A stretch of DNA of 64,000 nucleotides from Gerris lacustris (taxonomy: Eukaryota; Arthropoda; Insecta; Hemiptera; Gerridae). The stretch lies in NCBI GenBank assembly GCA_951217055.1, contig OX578280.1:48549882-48613881 (forward strand), read 5' to 3'. This document shows, piece by piece, positions 11,210-21,439 of the stretch (the stretch's first letter is position 1; each line of letters starts with the position of its first letter). The notes under the pieces were generated by a model, which was not told the origin of the DNA, did not search any database, and was given only the letters and a program-made list of their open reading frames with translations. The translations under genes and the position numbers were made by a program.

Positions 11210-11731
11210 GACGTTTGTTGTTATAAAATCATTATTTCATTCTTTAATTATTTTAAATTTTTTTTATCAAATAAGTATTTACTCTAAAAGATTTTTTTTA
11301 TTAATAATAAATAATATTATAAGAAATAAGTAAAGTATAACAATGCCTTAAATAAATATGTACTCCAAGGAGATAAATAATAAATGCTTTTAAGCAATTA
11401 ATATAAATAAATTTAAATATGTTATAAATTTTAATTACTGAACTGGATTAAAAATGATTATTATAGGACAATTTTTCTTTTAAGAAGATATTTTGTTTAT
11501 TTTCTTTCTAGTAGAGAATAGTTTATTAAGGCTCATCTGATTAATGAACTGGTCATTCATTTCTCATATGAAACTTCTAAACTATTTATGTCTTTGACAT
11601 GAACTGACCATTCATATTTCTGACTCCTCATTTTTTTCTTTTTTTTTAATATTTTTTGTATTTATGTAATTTTTTTTAAATTCTTTATTTAAATTTAAAC
11701 ATTGTTAAAATTCGAGCCGAATTTTGAAATT
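11210..11731 (+). other. gypsy 3' noncoding segment
   Basis: About 520 bp, extremely AT-rich, between the pol stop and the polypurine tract. Short frames here are chance; there is no transmembrane or envelope-like protein. Confidence 0.7.
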
Positions 11732-11742
11732 AAGCAGGGAGG
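11732..11742 (+). promoter_or_regulatory. Polypurine tract
   Basis: AAGCAGGGAGG directly abuts the 3' LTR; it is purine apart from one C and is the expected plus-strand primer site. Confidence 0.75.
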
Positions 11743-11996
11743 TGTCAGGTGTTTAGATGTAAAGAGTAGGGATATAAGGAGTGGGGGTTCCCTTACCTAG
11801 AACACACCCACACACTCTCTCTCTATCAAGCCTTCGAGGTGGCAACATGTCCAGATTCAAATTCTATATATTAAGGTTATGTACCAATTTAAAATTATAA
11901 AATGTAGTAAAGATTATGTTTCTTTTAAATGTGTTTTGTTTTGTTTAATTCCTTTATAACCAACAAGTGGTTGTCATTAAAATATTCTACGTCACA
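11743..11996 (+). repeat. 3' LTR of the gypsy element
   Basis: 254 bp, same sequence as the 5' LTR by eye. It is followed by TATG, which duplicates the 4 bases before the 5' LTR. Confidence 0.97.
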
Positions 11997-12143
11997 TATG
12001 TTTTTTTTTTTTTTCACTAACATTATATATAACAATGGCAATTATATTATCAACATTACTTATGATTCAACAGAAAATTTAAAAACGTAGTATATAAAAA
12101 GTTTTTTTTTCTTGTAATTATTTAGTTAACAACTAATACCTAT

Positions 12144-12715
12144 TAAAGATTATTAGGTAGAGGTCCCCTGTAAGTTCTTATGTTGAATTTGTTGGGTCTG
12201 TGAGGGGTGAAAAAATAATAAAAGTGAAGAACTACTTCATGAAAAAGTGGCTATATTTCGTTCCTTTAGGAACATCTTCAGGCCTGTGAACAAAGGTACT
12301 TTTTTTTATATATAATATAATTAAGAACAATTTGTCAGTTACAATTATTAAACTATCTTCCAATAATGTGAGTTGGGAGGAATACTAAATTCCCTCCCTA
12401 ATGTATGAAAATTTTTAACAATCTCTATGTTATCAAAAATAAAACGTAATTTAGCTGAAAATTTTTTATAATTACCTTTTTAACATCTAGTGTAGTTAAT
12501 ACATAAATTAGGGTTTAAAGCATTTTTAAGAAAAATTTTGTCAACAATTAATAAAATAAACAACTAAAACTACTCTTCCACACAGAGGAAGCAAAATTAT
12601 TACTATAAAAAGTTTCTATTTAACAATTAAATAATTGTTAACTACTTAATTCATGAAGTAGTTCTTCACTTTTATTATTTTTTCACCCCTCACAGACCCA
12701 ACAAATTCAACATAT
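12144..12715 (-). mobile_element. Penelope-like element terminal structure with 65-bp inverted arms
   Basis: Arms 12179-12243 and 12650-12714 are perfect inverted complements over 65 bp. The whole is flanked by a 14-bp direct repeat CAACTAATACCTAT (12130-12143 and 12716-12729), which looks like a target duplication. On the - strand the sequence next to one arm reads CCTGAAGATG, a short hairpin with loop TAAA, then GAACGAAATA, the signature of Penelope-like terminal repeats that carry hammerhead ribozymes. An internal inverted pair around GGGAGGAATACTAAATTCCCTCCC also fits the family. No reverse transcriptase or endonuclease frame remains. A generic foldback element is the alternative. Confidence 0.65.
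12256..12281 (-). ncRNA. Hammerhead ribozyme-like core
   Basis: Read on the - strand: CTGAAGA (core box CUGANGA), stem GTTCC/GGAAC closed by a TAAA loop, then GAAA. A GTA that could serve as the cleavage triplet lies about 15 bases upstream. Stem III would be very short, as in Penelope-associated hammerheads, but I cannot pair it convincingly. Confidence 0.45.
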
Positions 12716-12737
12716 CAACTAATACCTATATTCATTG

Positions 12738-12890
12738 AAATATTTTCGTTCATTAGAACGATCACATAGCTTCCGTACACCTTCTTCAGATTGTTACTCC
12801 CCTCAATTTTTTATAAGGGGAGTAACTATCTAAAGAATTGCCCCGTAACCTGAATTGCTTCCGTTACCTTCGGTATGCTCGGAATGAAAA
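12738..12890 (-). repeat. GCTTCC dispersed repeat, copy 2, split by an insertion
   Basis: The two halves match the repeat at 2169-2245 but are separated by an 81-bp self-complementary unit (12776-12856). The 7 bases GCTTCCG occur on both sides of the insert (12769-12775 and 12857-12863), as expected for a target duplication. Confidence 0.7.
12776..12856. mobile_element. 81-bp foldback MITE with 7-bp target duplication
   Basis: Arms TTCAGATTGTTACTCCCC and GGGGAGTAACTATCTAAAGA are inverted complements with two mismatches. Relatives lie at 35694-35800. Confidence 0.65.
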
Positions 12891-13069
12891 ATTAGTATAT
12901 AATGTTCCAAACACATTAATTCTCAATTGAACCCGGTACCCGTATATGTAATGTCCGTCATTCTATCCAATACTCTGTTACCAACGTTCTGTTGTAACGT
13001 TCTGATTTAATAACCCCTCAAGAACAAAAAAGAATTATATAAATAAATAGTAATAAATAGTGAGTGGAT

Positions 13070-13505
13070 AATTGCCTGAAGCGGTGTCTCAATAATTATC
13101 TGACATAGTGTGTCAATAATTGTCTGTTTGTTGTGCCAATAATTGTGTGACACGGTTTGTTAGTGTTGTATCAATATATATATTTAAGGTAGTTTCAATA
13201 AACCGAAGCCTTTAACTTAGACATAGTGTGTCAAAAATTATTTGACATGGAGTGTCAATAATTGTCTGTTTCGGTGTGTCAATAATTGTCTGACACGGTT
13301 TGTTAGTGTTGTATCAAATATATATATGTTTAAGGTAGTTTCAATGAACCGAAGCCTGTAACATAAACATAGTGTGCCAAGAATTATTTTACATGGAGTG
13401 TCAATAATTGTCTGTTTGTTGTGTCAATAATTGTCTGACACGGTTTGTTAGTGTTGTATCAAATAATATATTTATGGTAGTTTCAATAAACCAAAGTCTG
13501 TAACA
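13070..13505 (+). repeat. 144-bp tandem repeat array, about three units
   Basis: The anchor CGGTTTGTTAGTGTTGTATC recurs at 13153, 13296 and 13441 (spacing 143 and 145). Units contain shorter GTGTCAATAATTGTCTG modules and end with AGTTTCAATAAACC and GTAACAT. Unit differences are mostly single bases and small indels. Confidence 0.85.
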
Positions 13506-13510
13506 TATAT

Positions 13511-13520
13511 TGGTGACCCA
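13511..13520 (+). promoter_or_regulatory. tRNA-Trp-like primer site remnant
   Basis: TGGTGACCCA directly after the tandem array. Its first nine bases match the complement of the tRNA-Trp 3' end used by some gypsy-like elements. With AATAAA and GTAACA just upstream, the array could be part of an LTR. No gag or pol follows. Confidence 0.35.
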
Positions 13521-13623
13521 CATTAGCGCACACCAATGGATAAAAATAATAAATGGATTTCCTGCAGATACACAAATTCTATAACTATATCTTGTAATGT
13601 TTGTAATACTAAGAAAAAATATG

Positions 13624-13665
13624 AAATAAGATCTCAAATATATTGTGAAATTTGAGATCTTATTT
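13624..13665. repeat. 16-bp perfect hairpin
   Basis: AAATAAGATCTCAAAT at 13624-13639 is complementary to 13650-13665 with a 10-base loop. No further context. Confidence 0.6.
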
Positions 13666-13675
13666 ATTTAAAAAC

Positions 13676-13816
13676 TTACCTGACTTCAATTTAAAAATAA
13701 TAATTCTTATGTATTATTTCTTATATGTATTGTATAATAATATACTATAAGTTTATAAAGGTTATCGTGTATTATTCAAGATATCAACAATTTTATATAT
13801 TATTAAAGTCAGGTAA
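13676..13816. repeat. 141-bp candidate MITE
   Basis: TTACCTGACTT at 13676-13686 and its inverted complement at 13806-13816 bound an AT-rich core. The short arms make this tentative. Confidence 0.35.
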
Positions 13817-14639
13817 CCATTGCATTTAAATAAATCTCTCTAAACTCCCACGCTTGTGGTTTTTTTCTCTTCCCGCTAGCAGAGAAGAACATTTTTTGTT
13901 AATCTGACTTTATACAATATAGTTACTTTTGCTGGGAATACTTTTTCTCTATCACTATTTAATTGAATTTAATGTGTATTATAAAAGTTTTATTTAGTAT
14001 TCATTGTCTGTTTAAATCTTCGTCTTAGTTATTTACTAGTAAAGTTTACCTTAGTTAATATTAAATAAATAACCTTGGCTAAAGGTCATGTAAGATATGA
14101 GTTAACATTGAGTAACCATTCAATCAAAATCTCTATCCCGTTATCCACTGTAAGGGTAATTTTGATTAGGAGCCTTGTCTGTTTATCTAGCTCAAAGGGA
14201 TATAATTATGTTGCTACGTTTAGGTTTAAGGGGATATAATACCGAGTAGCAAGTTTAATTAATACAGCTATCTCTGTGAGACGAGGTCTAGTTTAGGATA
14301 ACACGTTACACGTTAACCTCTCTCTCCTCTTTACGTATCTACGTAATATAACTTATACACTGGGTCCATACATATTCATCAATTCCTTTAGCTTCATTCC
14401 CCCCAACGGAATATTTAGACTTCACTTTCCACTTTAGGATTCAGATGCATAATTGCAAAGCGGAGCATAAACACGTATATATAATACTCGGGAAAACGTG
14501 AACTTTGCCTTGGAAAGTCTGGGTGCCAAACATAAACACGCAAAATATGGCTTTCATACATCCTTCGAACTGTATAATAAAATAGGTGTCTTACTTGTCA
14601 CGTCTTTACAAAATTATTTCCCGTTAAAATAATTCTATA

Positions 14640-14890
14640 TTCTAAATATTTTGATGAAATTAGGTAGACATGTTCATTTCACCAATGCCCAGGACAACGT
14701 TATCCGCCTAAGTGTTCGCGGGCAACGCTCGCGTAAAAGTGAACTACAAATTAAAATTTCTTTCAATTTCTTCAAATTAAAAATCTAACTTAATTTATTC
14801 AATGAGACAAACATTTTTTCAAATACAATTTTTAATAAAACCAACAGCGATACCGCTATGAAGTGTTAAAGATCGCTAAAACTATTAATA
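14640..14890 (-). repeat. TCGCTGTTGG dispersed repeat, copy 1
   Basis: The reverse complement aligns along its length with 61060-61230. Shared blocks are ATAGCGGT, TCGCTGTTGGTTTTA, TTTGTCTCAT and TTACGCGAGCGTTG. Confidence 0.65.
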
Positions 14891-14894
14891 GTTT

Positions 14895-17220
14895 TTATTA
14901 TGGAGAGAACGCGGGGAGGGAGATAGACGAGGGGAATAGGAGGTGGCTTGGTTCCCCATCTCTCTATTTGACCTACCTCTTCATTAGCATAGTCGCCTGG
15001 TCTCAGAGACCAGGCGACCAGGCTTTTTATCGAGGGGAAGTCAATAAATTAGACATTAATGGATTTTAATAGCCTAAAATCATTAAAGTATACGTGGCAG
15101 TGTATTTTTTTTTAACATCTATCTATATCATGGACATTATTCTTTTTAAGGATATGTCTTGTTTAAGGTTAAATAGCTTTTTAACATAATCGTCATTAGC
15201 CGCAATAGAAATTCTACTTTTAGATGAATGTAAATTTTATATTCAGTAATTGTACAATGCAAATGGATTCCTCTTGATGAATTGCTGAAGTAATAACTTG
15301 CATTAATCTACTAATTCTCAATCGTTTAGTATAATTCTAAAGTGGCTTTTTTCTTTACCCCAAATGGCTTTTTATACTTCGTGTCAGAAACCGTATTAAA
15401 ATGAGTGACCGTTTTTTCGACTTTTACACTTTATCCGAAGTTTTTTTCGTACTCCCTCTTTATAAAGTATTCAGAGATTGAAAGGATGCGGGGGAGGGGT
15501 GTTTTAGGTCTTTTTTATTCACATCTGTATAAGAACTTGCTCGCGTGATCTACCCGTTATATAAGCTCGTTTATTTTCATAAGTTTATTTTAGATGGGAT
15601 ACTAGTTATTTTGGTTATTTTTTTGCAAGTGTTTAAACTAATAAAAGGACAACGTTCTTTTTTTACAGTTTTTTTTTCGGATAATAATAATTTATATTTT
15701 ACCTTCTTTAAAGGGAATTTTTATTCTGATATATATTTTATTATTTGCTTGATATTAAGAATATAAGTAAAATATCCAATACAAAAGTTTGAATTGGCAT
15801 TTTACTCAAACTTGTTAAGAGTTTTTTCTTCGTACCGATAACGAGTACATTTTATAAAGAAAACTAACTTTTTGTTTCGTTTTTATTTTAAAATTGGATA
15901 TTCTGACTATTTTCTATGCACTGAATTTATGGTTCTAAAGATTTCGATCGTTTTTGCCATAACTGGTTAGATATATAATTTAAGAGTAGAAAATTGAAAT
16001 GTTTTCCCTTAACTTTATTATAGTTTATCTATTTGAAAGAATATCTAAAAGGGAGAAAATAGTTTTAACAATAGGAGATCATAATAGTAATTTTGAGCTT
16101 ATTGTAATATGTATGTGAGAAATAAATATACAGATAAAATACATAAAGTTAAACTTCTTTTTTATTATCATTATTATTTTAAACTTTAATAGTTTCCCTA
16201 AAATTTCCTGGGTTATTTTCCCTTTTTATTCTTAGAAAATTCTAAAGAAAGATTGGTTAAAGTAATAATAATAATAATCACCCACCATATCTTTGTTTTT
16301 AATGCCAAATTTAATTCTTTATTATTCCGTTCATTTTAAGAACTTGTGCACAACTCTTTTCTTGTTATATCATTGTAGATGAACTGTAATTCACATCTAA
16401 ATGTTTAAAGAAAGAAATGAAAATAGAAATAGTTATAATAATCAAAATAAATTTACATTTTTCGAAGCATCTCAATATTCACAACTTTTAAACGTTTTGG
16501 AAAAAAGATATTCTAATTTTGTTAGTTGTAAACTGGTTATTAGCTTTATTGGGCCAGTCACGGATTAATACAATAATGTAAGTTAAAGCTAGACATTAAT
16601 TAACTATTCTTGTTATTTTAGCTTCACACCTTTATCTTATAAAGAAGTAACAGGTCAAGTGAGTGCTAGTCAGCACACAGCGAGGGTCCGTAGGCCACAC
16701 TGTATAGTTTAAGTAGTACCCTATTGATGGTGTTTTTTAAAATGCTAAAAAGCTTACTTTGAACTATTCTATGGGTCTGATATTCTCAAAACACATAAAC
16801 AAACTTCTGATAAAGTATTTTTTTGCCACTGAACCGGACTACAACTATATAAATACATCGAAAAGACCATAGTTATAAAAAAACGCATTTTGTCAATAAA
16901 AAATAAAATAATATTTTTTTCGAAATTTCCAAAAAGTGGTATCTTTACTTTTGGTCGAAGAAGTTCAGGAATTTTTTCAGATTTTTTGCACTTCACATAA
17001 GCGAGATAGAGGGGGGGGGGACACGTTTCACACCCACTTCAAACTTGCCTACGCTCGCCCTATCAAAGTTATAAAATAAGAATTATATATTTTTGTAATC
17101 AGCTCGACGTACCCTTTCATATGATACCCCTCACGGTGTCGAAAAAAAAATGTTAACCCTAAAGTTTTTTTACCCTAATTCTTTTTTAAAAATATTTTTT
17201 TTAAGTCGCTATATTTTTTA
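14895..17220. other. AT-rich noncoding, presumed intron
   Basis: No gene recognised. A G-run of 10 at about 17012-17021 precedes the repeat tail described next. Confidence 0.45.
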
Positions 17221-17224
17221 ATAT

Positions 17225-17370
17225 ATGTGGGTAGGTACAAGACACATACATGCCAAATTTCAAAGTGATCGGACGAAAAGTGTAGCCGTGAGAGCAGGCG
17301 AAAGGACGGACGGACAGACACACGCAGGAAAATATAAGGGTCCTTGGTTTTGCCTACGGACCCTAAAAAT
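17225..17370 (+). repeat. Dispersed repeat tail with GGACGGACGGACAGAC
   Basis: ATGCCAAATTTCAAAGTGAT, GGACGGACGGACAGACA and a GGGTCC...GGACCC complementary pair form the layout seen in many arthropod repeats whose translations are spurious. The element boundaries are unclear. Confidence 0.45.
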
Positions 17371-18176
17371 AGATGATTATGTTTTCTATAAATGGTTTTG
17401 CCTTAAGGTTAGTCCACACCGAGACTCAATGTTGCGAGGCTGAATGCTGCGCTTCAGTCCCGCAACAAAAACGCGCAACTAGAGGATATTAATTTTTTAA
17501 GATCTTTTGTTCCGGAAACTCGATCATCATTTTTTATCATAAAAGCATTAAATAAGCATTATAATAAGCATTATAAATTATAAATAATAAATATTTACAT
17601 ACACATTTTACATACACATTATTTACATTTACATTATAAATTATAAATAAGCATTATTATATAAAGCTTTATTATTAGTGATAACTAGGTTCACTGAGTA
17701 AAGCTCACATAAAAGAAATTTTCATTCAATTTTAATTTCTAATCTCAGGTACAATAGATTACCAAGTTCATTAAACTACCTTTAACATATTATATATTAG
17801 AACAAGTAGTTATCAATATATATTAATTGTAATTTAAGTACATGTCAATTTTGACGTGATCATTTGTTGATTAGAATTTTATAATAATAATTTAAAAAAA
17901 ATATATGATAAATATAAGTAGCATTGTTTTATAAATTACTTATGCACTTAACCATATTTAAATTACATATTAGGACAATCATTGTTAAATGGTAAATTTG
18001 CTGATCATAGTTCTTGTATGCTTTAATTAAGAAGATAAATTAGCTGTACGAATTATTTAAGGGTACTTAAGCGTTTTCAGCTAATGCATACTATACATGT
18101 AGCTGCCACTTACTTGATGTTTCAAGCTTTATGTTAGATAAGACTGTCACCATGTAAGTGACATGTAACTTTAGGC

Positions 18177-18217
18177 ACATTGACACTGGGTGTATGAGCA
18201 ACACCCAGTGTCAATGT
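18177..18217. repeat. 17-bp perfect hairpin, GC-rich
   Basis: CATTGACACTGGGTGT (18178-18193) pairs with 18201-18216 through a 7-base loop, with one extra closing pair. It lies about 600 bp upstream of the neurexin exon. Confidence 0.65.
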
Positions 18218-18519
18218 CAGTATTCTTGACGTAATTAAGAATGACAGGTCGTAGGCTGAAACCATAACTTTCAAATTGTATCTTAGTGGCTTTCGAGGTT
18301 GATAACATGAAGGGAGGTTTTAGGTCTTTTGGTAGTGACCCCGTAAATTGGTAGCACACCCTCATTTAGAGAGTGTGATACCAAAAACTTTCAAGAAATG
18401 TGAAAATATTATTTTGGTTTTATTGTATATTTTGATAACATTTTCAATAGTAATTAAATGTAACCACGAAATCCCGGAACAACTAACAAATGTAAAACAC
18501 TGGACGAATTAACTTTCTC

Positions 18520-18553
18520 ATACAAGTTCATAATTTTATGTATGAGAAAGCTT
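18520..18553. repeat. ACTTTCTC repeat remnant hairpin
   Basis: CTTTCTCATAC and GTATGAGAAAG are inverted complements around AAGTTCATAATTTTAT, resembling only the terminal part of the ACTTTCTC repeat. Confidence 0.5.
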
Positions 18554-18825
18554 AGTGCGGGTTGTATGTTGTATGTATCTCAAGATATTTGAAGTATATG
18601 ATGTGGTTGTTATTAAATATGAAATATTCTTGTCTTTCTAGCAGTCTTAGGTGACAAAACTTGATTTTGAATACTTTATAGGTGTAAGAAGGCATTCCAA
18701 AGACCTATTCATTTCTCTGAATTGCTTCTATTATTTATTTAAATTAAAATATTGGAACTTTTTTTTTATTTATTCTCCACGCCGACTACCATTTTCTAAT
18801 TGATTTCTTATTTTGTTTGTTTCAG

Positions 18826-18975
18826 ATAAAGCTCCTTCGGAGGCGACATTCCGAGGAGTAGAGTACCTGTGGTACGATCTGTCTAGAACAGGCGGAGAGC
18901 CTATAGTCAGTACTCAGGATTCAATATCCTTAAGCTTCAAAACCAGACATCCTTCCGGCCTTATTTATCATACAG
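18826..18975 (+). CDS. Nrx-1: Neurexin-1 exon, start of LNS2 (laminin G) domain
   Basis: Internal coding exon of 150 nt, flanked by a pyrimidine-rich acceptor ending TTTCAG at 18825 and a donor GTACCG at 18976. The first two bases finish a split codon, 49 whole codons follow, and the last base opens a Gly codon, so both introns are phase 1 and the exon is symmetric. The peptide has ATFRG, then [19 protein letters not shown] and GLIYHT. This is the N-terminal beta-strand pattern of neurexin LNS2 (vertebrate form: ATFKGSEYF, YDLS, PIQSS, LSFKT, GLILHTG). Neurexin is a presynaptic single-pass adhesion receptor; this domain lies just after the first EGF repeat, next to the position of vertebrate splice site 1. 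The TGGEP insert between YDLS and PIVS is absent from vertebrates and I believe typical of arthropods. No neighbouring exon is recognised, so the introns are at least many kilobases long. A related LNS protein is possible but fits less well. Confidence 0.85.
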
Positions 18976-20995
18976 GTACCGTAAATGTTTAATTTATAAA
19001 ATAGATTGTAGTAAACCTGCTGCCGATGACTTACTTCAATCCAGTTTATAATATAACTTAATGTTTTTCTACATGTATTCAGAATTGTTTAAATATTTAG
19101 GAACTTTTACCCACTAATAATAATAATAATAATAATAATAACTAATTATAATGACGGAACTTTAAATTTATAGCTTTAATCTAAACTGATTATGAGATGT
19201 TTTTAGAACTTCTATTTTATAGTTTTATATCCGAATTATTGATTTACTAATGGACATGTTACATTAAGACTAAAATATTCCATAGGTCCAAAAATCTTTA
19301 TATTACTGAGATATAAATACACGAGAGAGAACTTCGATAATATATCCTTAACTGTTGTTTGTTAAAGTTCACTGAAAACTCTCAGAGGTACATATTTGGG
19401 TCTTAATAATTGCCGATCTATACTCATTGCACTAACAATCTGGGAAACGCAGGTTTTGATAAAAAGAGAAATTAAAATGGATACAATTATGTCTTCATAA
19501 CAAATGTTTCAATGCATCAATATATGATCTAAACAGATTTAGAGTTGGTACTACAAATAGGCTCAATATTTTTAAGGGTAGATTTTTATAATAAAACAAT
19601 ACCTATCTTGAAATATTCCTTTAGCCCTAAAACTTGTTATTTTTAGAACTTTACGGTGTCTATTTCAGTTTTTTTCGATAAAGATGGCTGGGATTGATGA
19701 AAAAAATGCGACCCTTGCAATAATTTGTAAGGGTAAGATTAACCCCCATCATCACATCCCTTATTAGGGCAAGGACTAAGAGCTCCTCTTAGCGTTTAGG
19801 AACAATTGTCCTCTTCGTTCTTCGACCATCGATTATCTCAATTATGTCCCTCTCTCAATCTCCAGTAATAATGCGTTTCCAGCGACTTCCACTTATTAAG
19901 GATTGCGCTTGCTCTTGAATTCTAGTGTCTAAGGTTTAATTATTATTGTTCATTTTCTACAAAGCTCTCTTAAAAACGAATAATTGTTTTCCCTTCTATA
20001 TTCAGTTACATTCTAAATTTTTATTGTTATTTATATTGTTTAAGATCGTTAGCTTCATTTTTCAAAACGATTCCCTTTTAAAATCTGTTTAAAGTAACTC
20101 TTTGTTATTCAATACTATACTACGAAAATATTGTTTGGCACTTATTGTTAATAATAGGACGCATGCTCGTTTTAAAGATTTATTACCTTATCAATTAAGC
20201 CACTTGCTTATCTCAAAGACTAAAAAATAAATAAGGACATTATAGATTCCCTTCTTAACAAAAATGTTTAAAGTAATTAAGCAACATTAAAAATGTTTAA
20301 TTAATTAATTTTGTATATTAAATAATTATGTCACACAGTTATGTATAGATTATTCTTGGAATATATATATTAGTTTATATGCTTCACCACTTTAGCAAGC
20401 GTCTTACGAATAAAACATCATGGAAACATAGTAAATCTATATGTATAGATTAATGATCAATGATCATAATACATGTATACATGCGTATATATTTGTATTA
20501 TGTTTTAATATACCTATATAAAAATTAAATATATAAAAATAAATGTATAAAAATAATATATATATCAAATAGTTTATACATATTTATAATGCTTTTTACT
20601 GCCTCAGTTATTTTTTGTAGCATTATTGAGTGTTTCTTTCCGAAGTTGTTTTTAAATATTCGTATTTTATGTTAGGAATTTGTTCATTGAGTTGTAAACT
20701 CACAATTCCATATTGATTTTTATATTTTTTTAAAATGAATTTATATTACAAGTTATTTAAAAAACATACACTCTTTATATATCCTACAAATATAAAATTA
20801 TAATGTTGTCGGTACATTTCTCGAATTTGTCTAAAATTTTGTATTTTCCCGTTTCAAGTAGTTATATGACAATGTAGCTAAAACAAAAAAAAAATATAAA
20901 TAATAATAAAATCATATGTTTATCTGTTTGGGAGAGGATGGAGTACGGCTGAACCCCATTTGAATGAAAGTTACCAGTGAGGGTAAAGGTTACCC
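18976..20995. other. Intron downstream of the neurexin exon
   Basis: AT-rich, no second exon recognised. Includes an (AAT)n tract at 19115-19141. Confidence 0.6.
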
Positions 20996-21000
20996 GACAT

Positions 21001-21437
21001 TAGCGGTCTTTACACATACGTTCTTTTCTGCAGACCTGAATCGTGAAGGATTACGCGCGAGTAAAACCGTGCGAGTAATCGTGTGGGAAAGATTTGGTAG
21101 CTATAAAAGTGATCCGCGCTTTCCCACAGGAAAGCGTGCCCCCGTGTTGGCGCGAAGGAAAGAACGCTTGTATAAAGAGGAATACCCCACGCAATCCTCG
21201 GAGCGTGGAGTGGTTGTCAGACGAACAGTTTTAGGGGGCACAGTGGGGGTAAATTTTAAGAACACGGTAGGCCTGGGCTAAAGCTCGCTGTCGCCTTTAC
21301 ACTAAGGAGATTACGCGCGGTAAAGTGTGCGTCACTGTGGACGCGTAATCCCTCACTCCAGTGCAGCCTTTACACTGGCGCTCTTTCCCATTTGTTGCTC
21401 TATCCTGCAGGAAAGCGTGCAAGTGTAAAAGCCGCTA
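21001..21437. mobile_element. Palindromic GC-rich MITE
   Basis: Ends TAGCGG...CTTTACAC...CTGCAG (21001-21033) and the inverted counterpart (21405-21437) match imperfectly over about 33 bp. The interior is rich in GATTACGCGCG, TTTACAC and GAAAGCG motifs in both orientations. It stands out by GC content. A 105-codon frame inside it shows no protein features. Confidence 0.65.
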
Positions 21438-21439
21438 TT

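Larger units (their letters stand above)
5653..11996 (+). mobile_element. Complete Ty3/gypsy LTR retrotransposon
   Basis: An autonomous-looking element of 6344 bp with two 254-bp LTRs that read as identical, a primer-binding-site region, intact gag, intact pol in the order protease, reverse transcriptase, RNase H, integrase, and a purine-rich tract before the 3' LTR. It is bounded by a 4-bp direct duplication TATG (5649-5652 and 11997-12000), and the LTRs have canonical TG...CA ends. Integrase downstream of RT/RNase H places it in Ty3/gypsy, not copia. There is no envelope-like frame between pol and the 3' LTR. Identical LTRs and open frames point to a very recent insertion. It lies in the same orientation as the neurexin exon, upstream of it, presumably in an intron. 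Confidence 0.97.

Noticed and set aside
11148..11333. Possible third gypsy gene (envelope)
   Set aside because: Only 61 codons, mostly overlapping the pol end in another frame, without signal peptide or fusion-type features.
13070..13505. CRISPR-like array
   Set aside because: Eukaryotic context; units are contiguous 144-bp tandem repeats with no unique spacers.
20964..21281. 105-codon + strand open frame
   Set aside because: It lies in a palindromic GC-rich MITE; the composition explains the lack of stops and no protein motif is visible.
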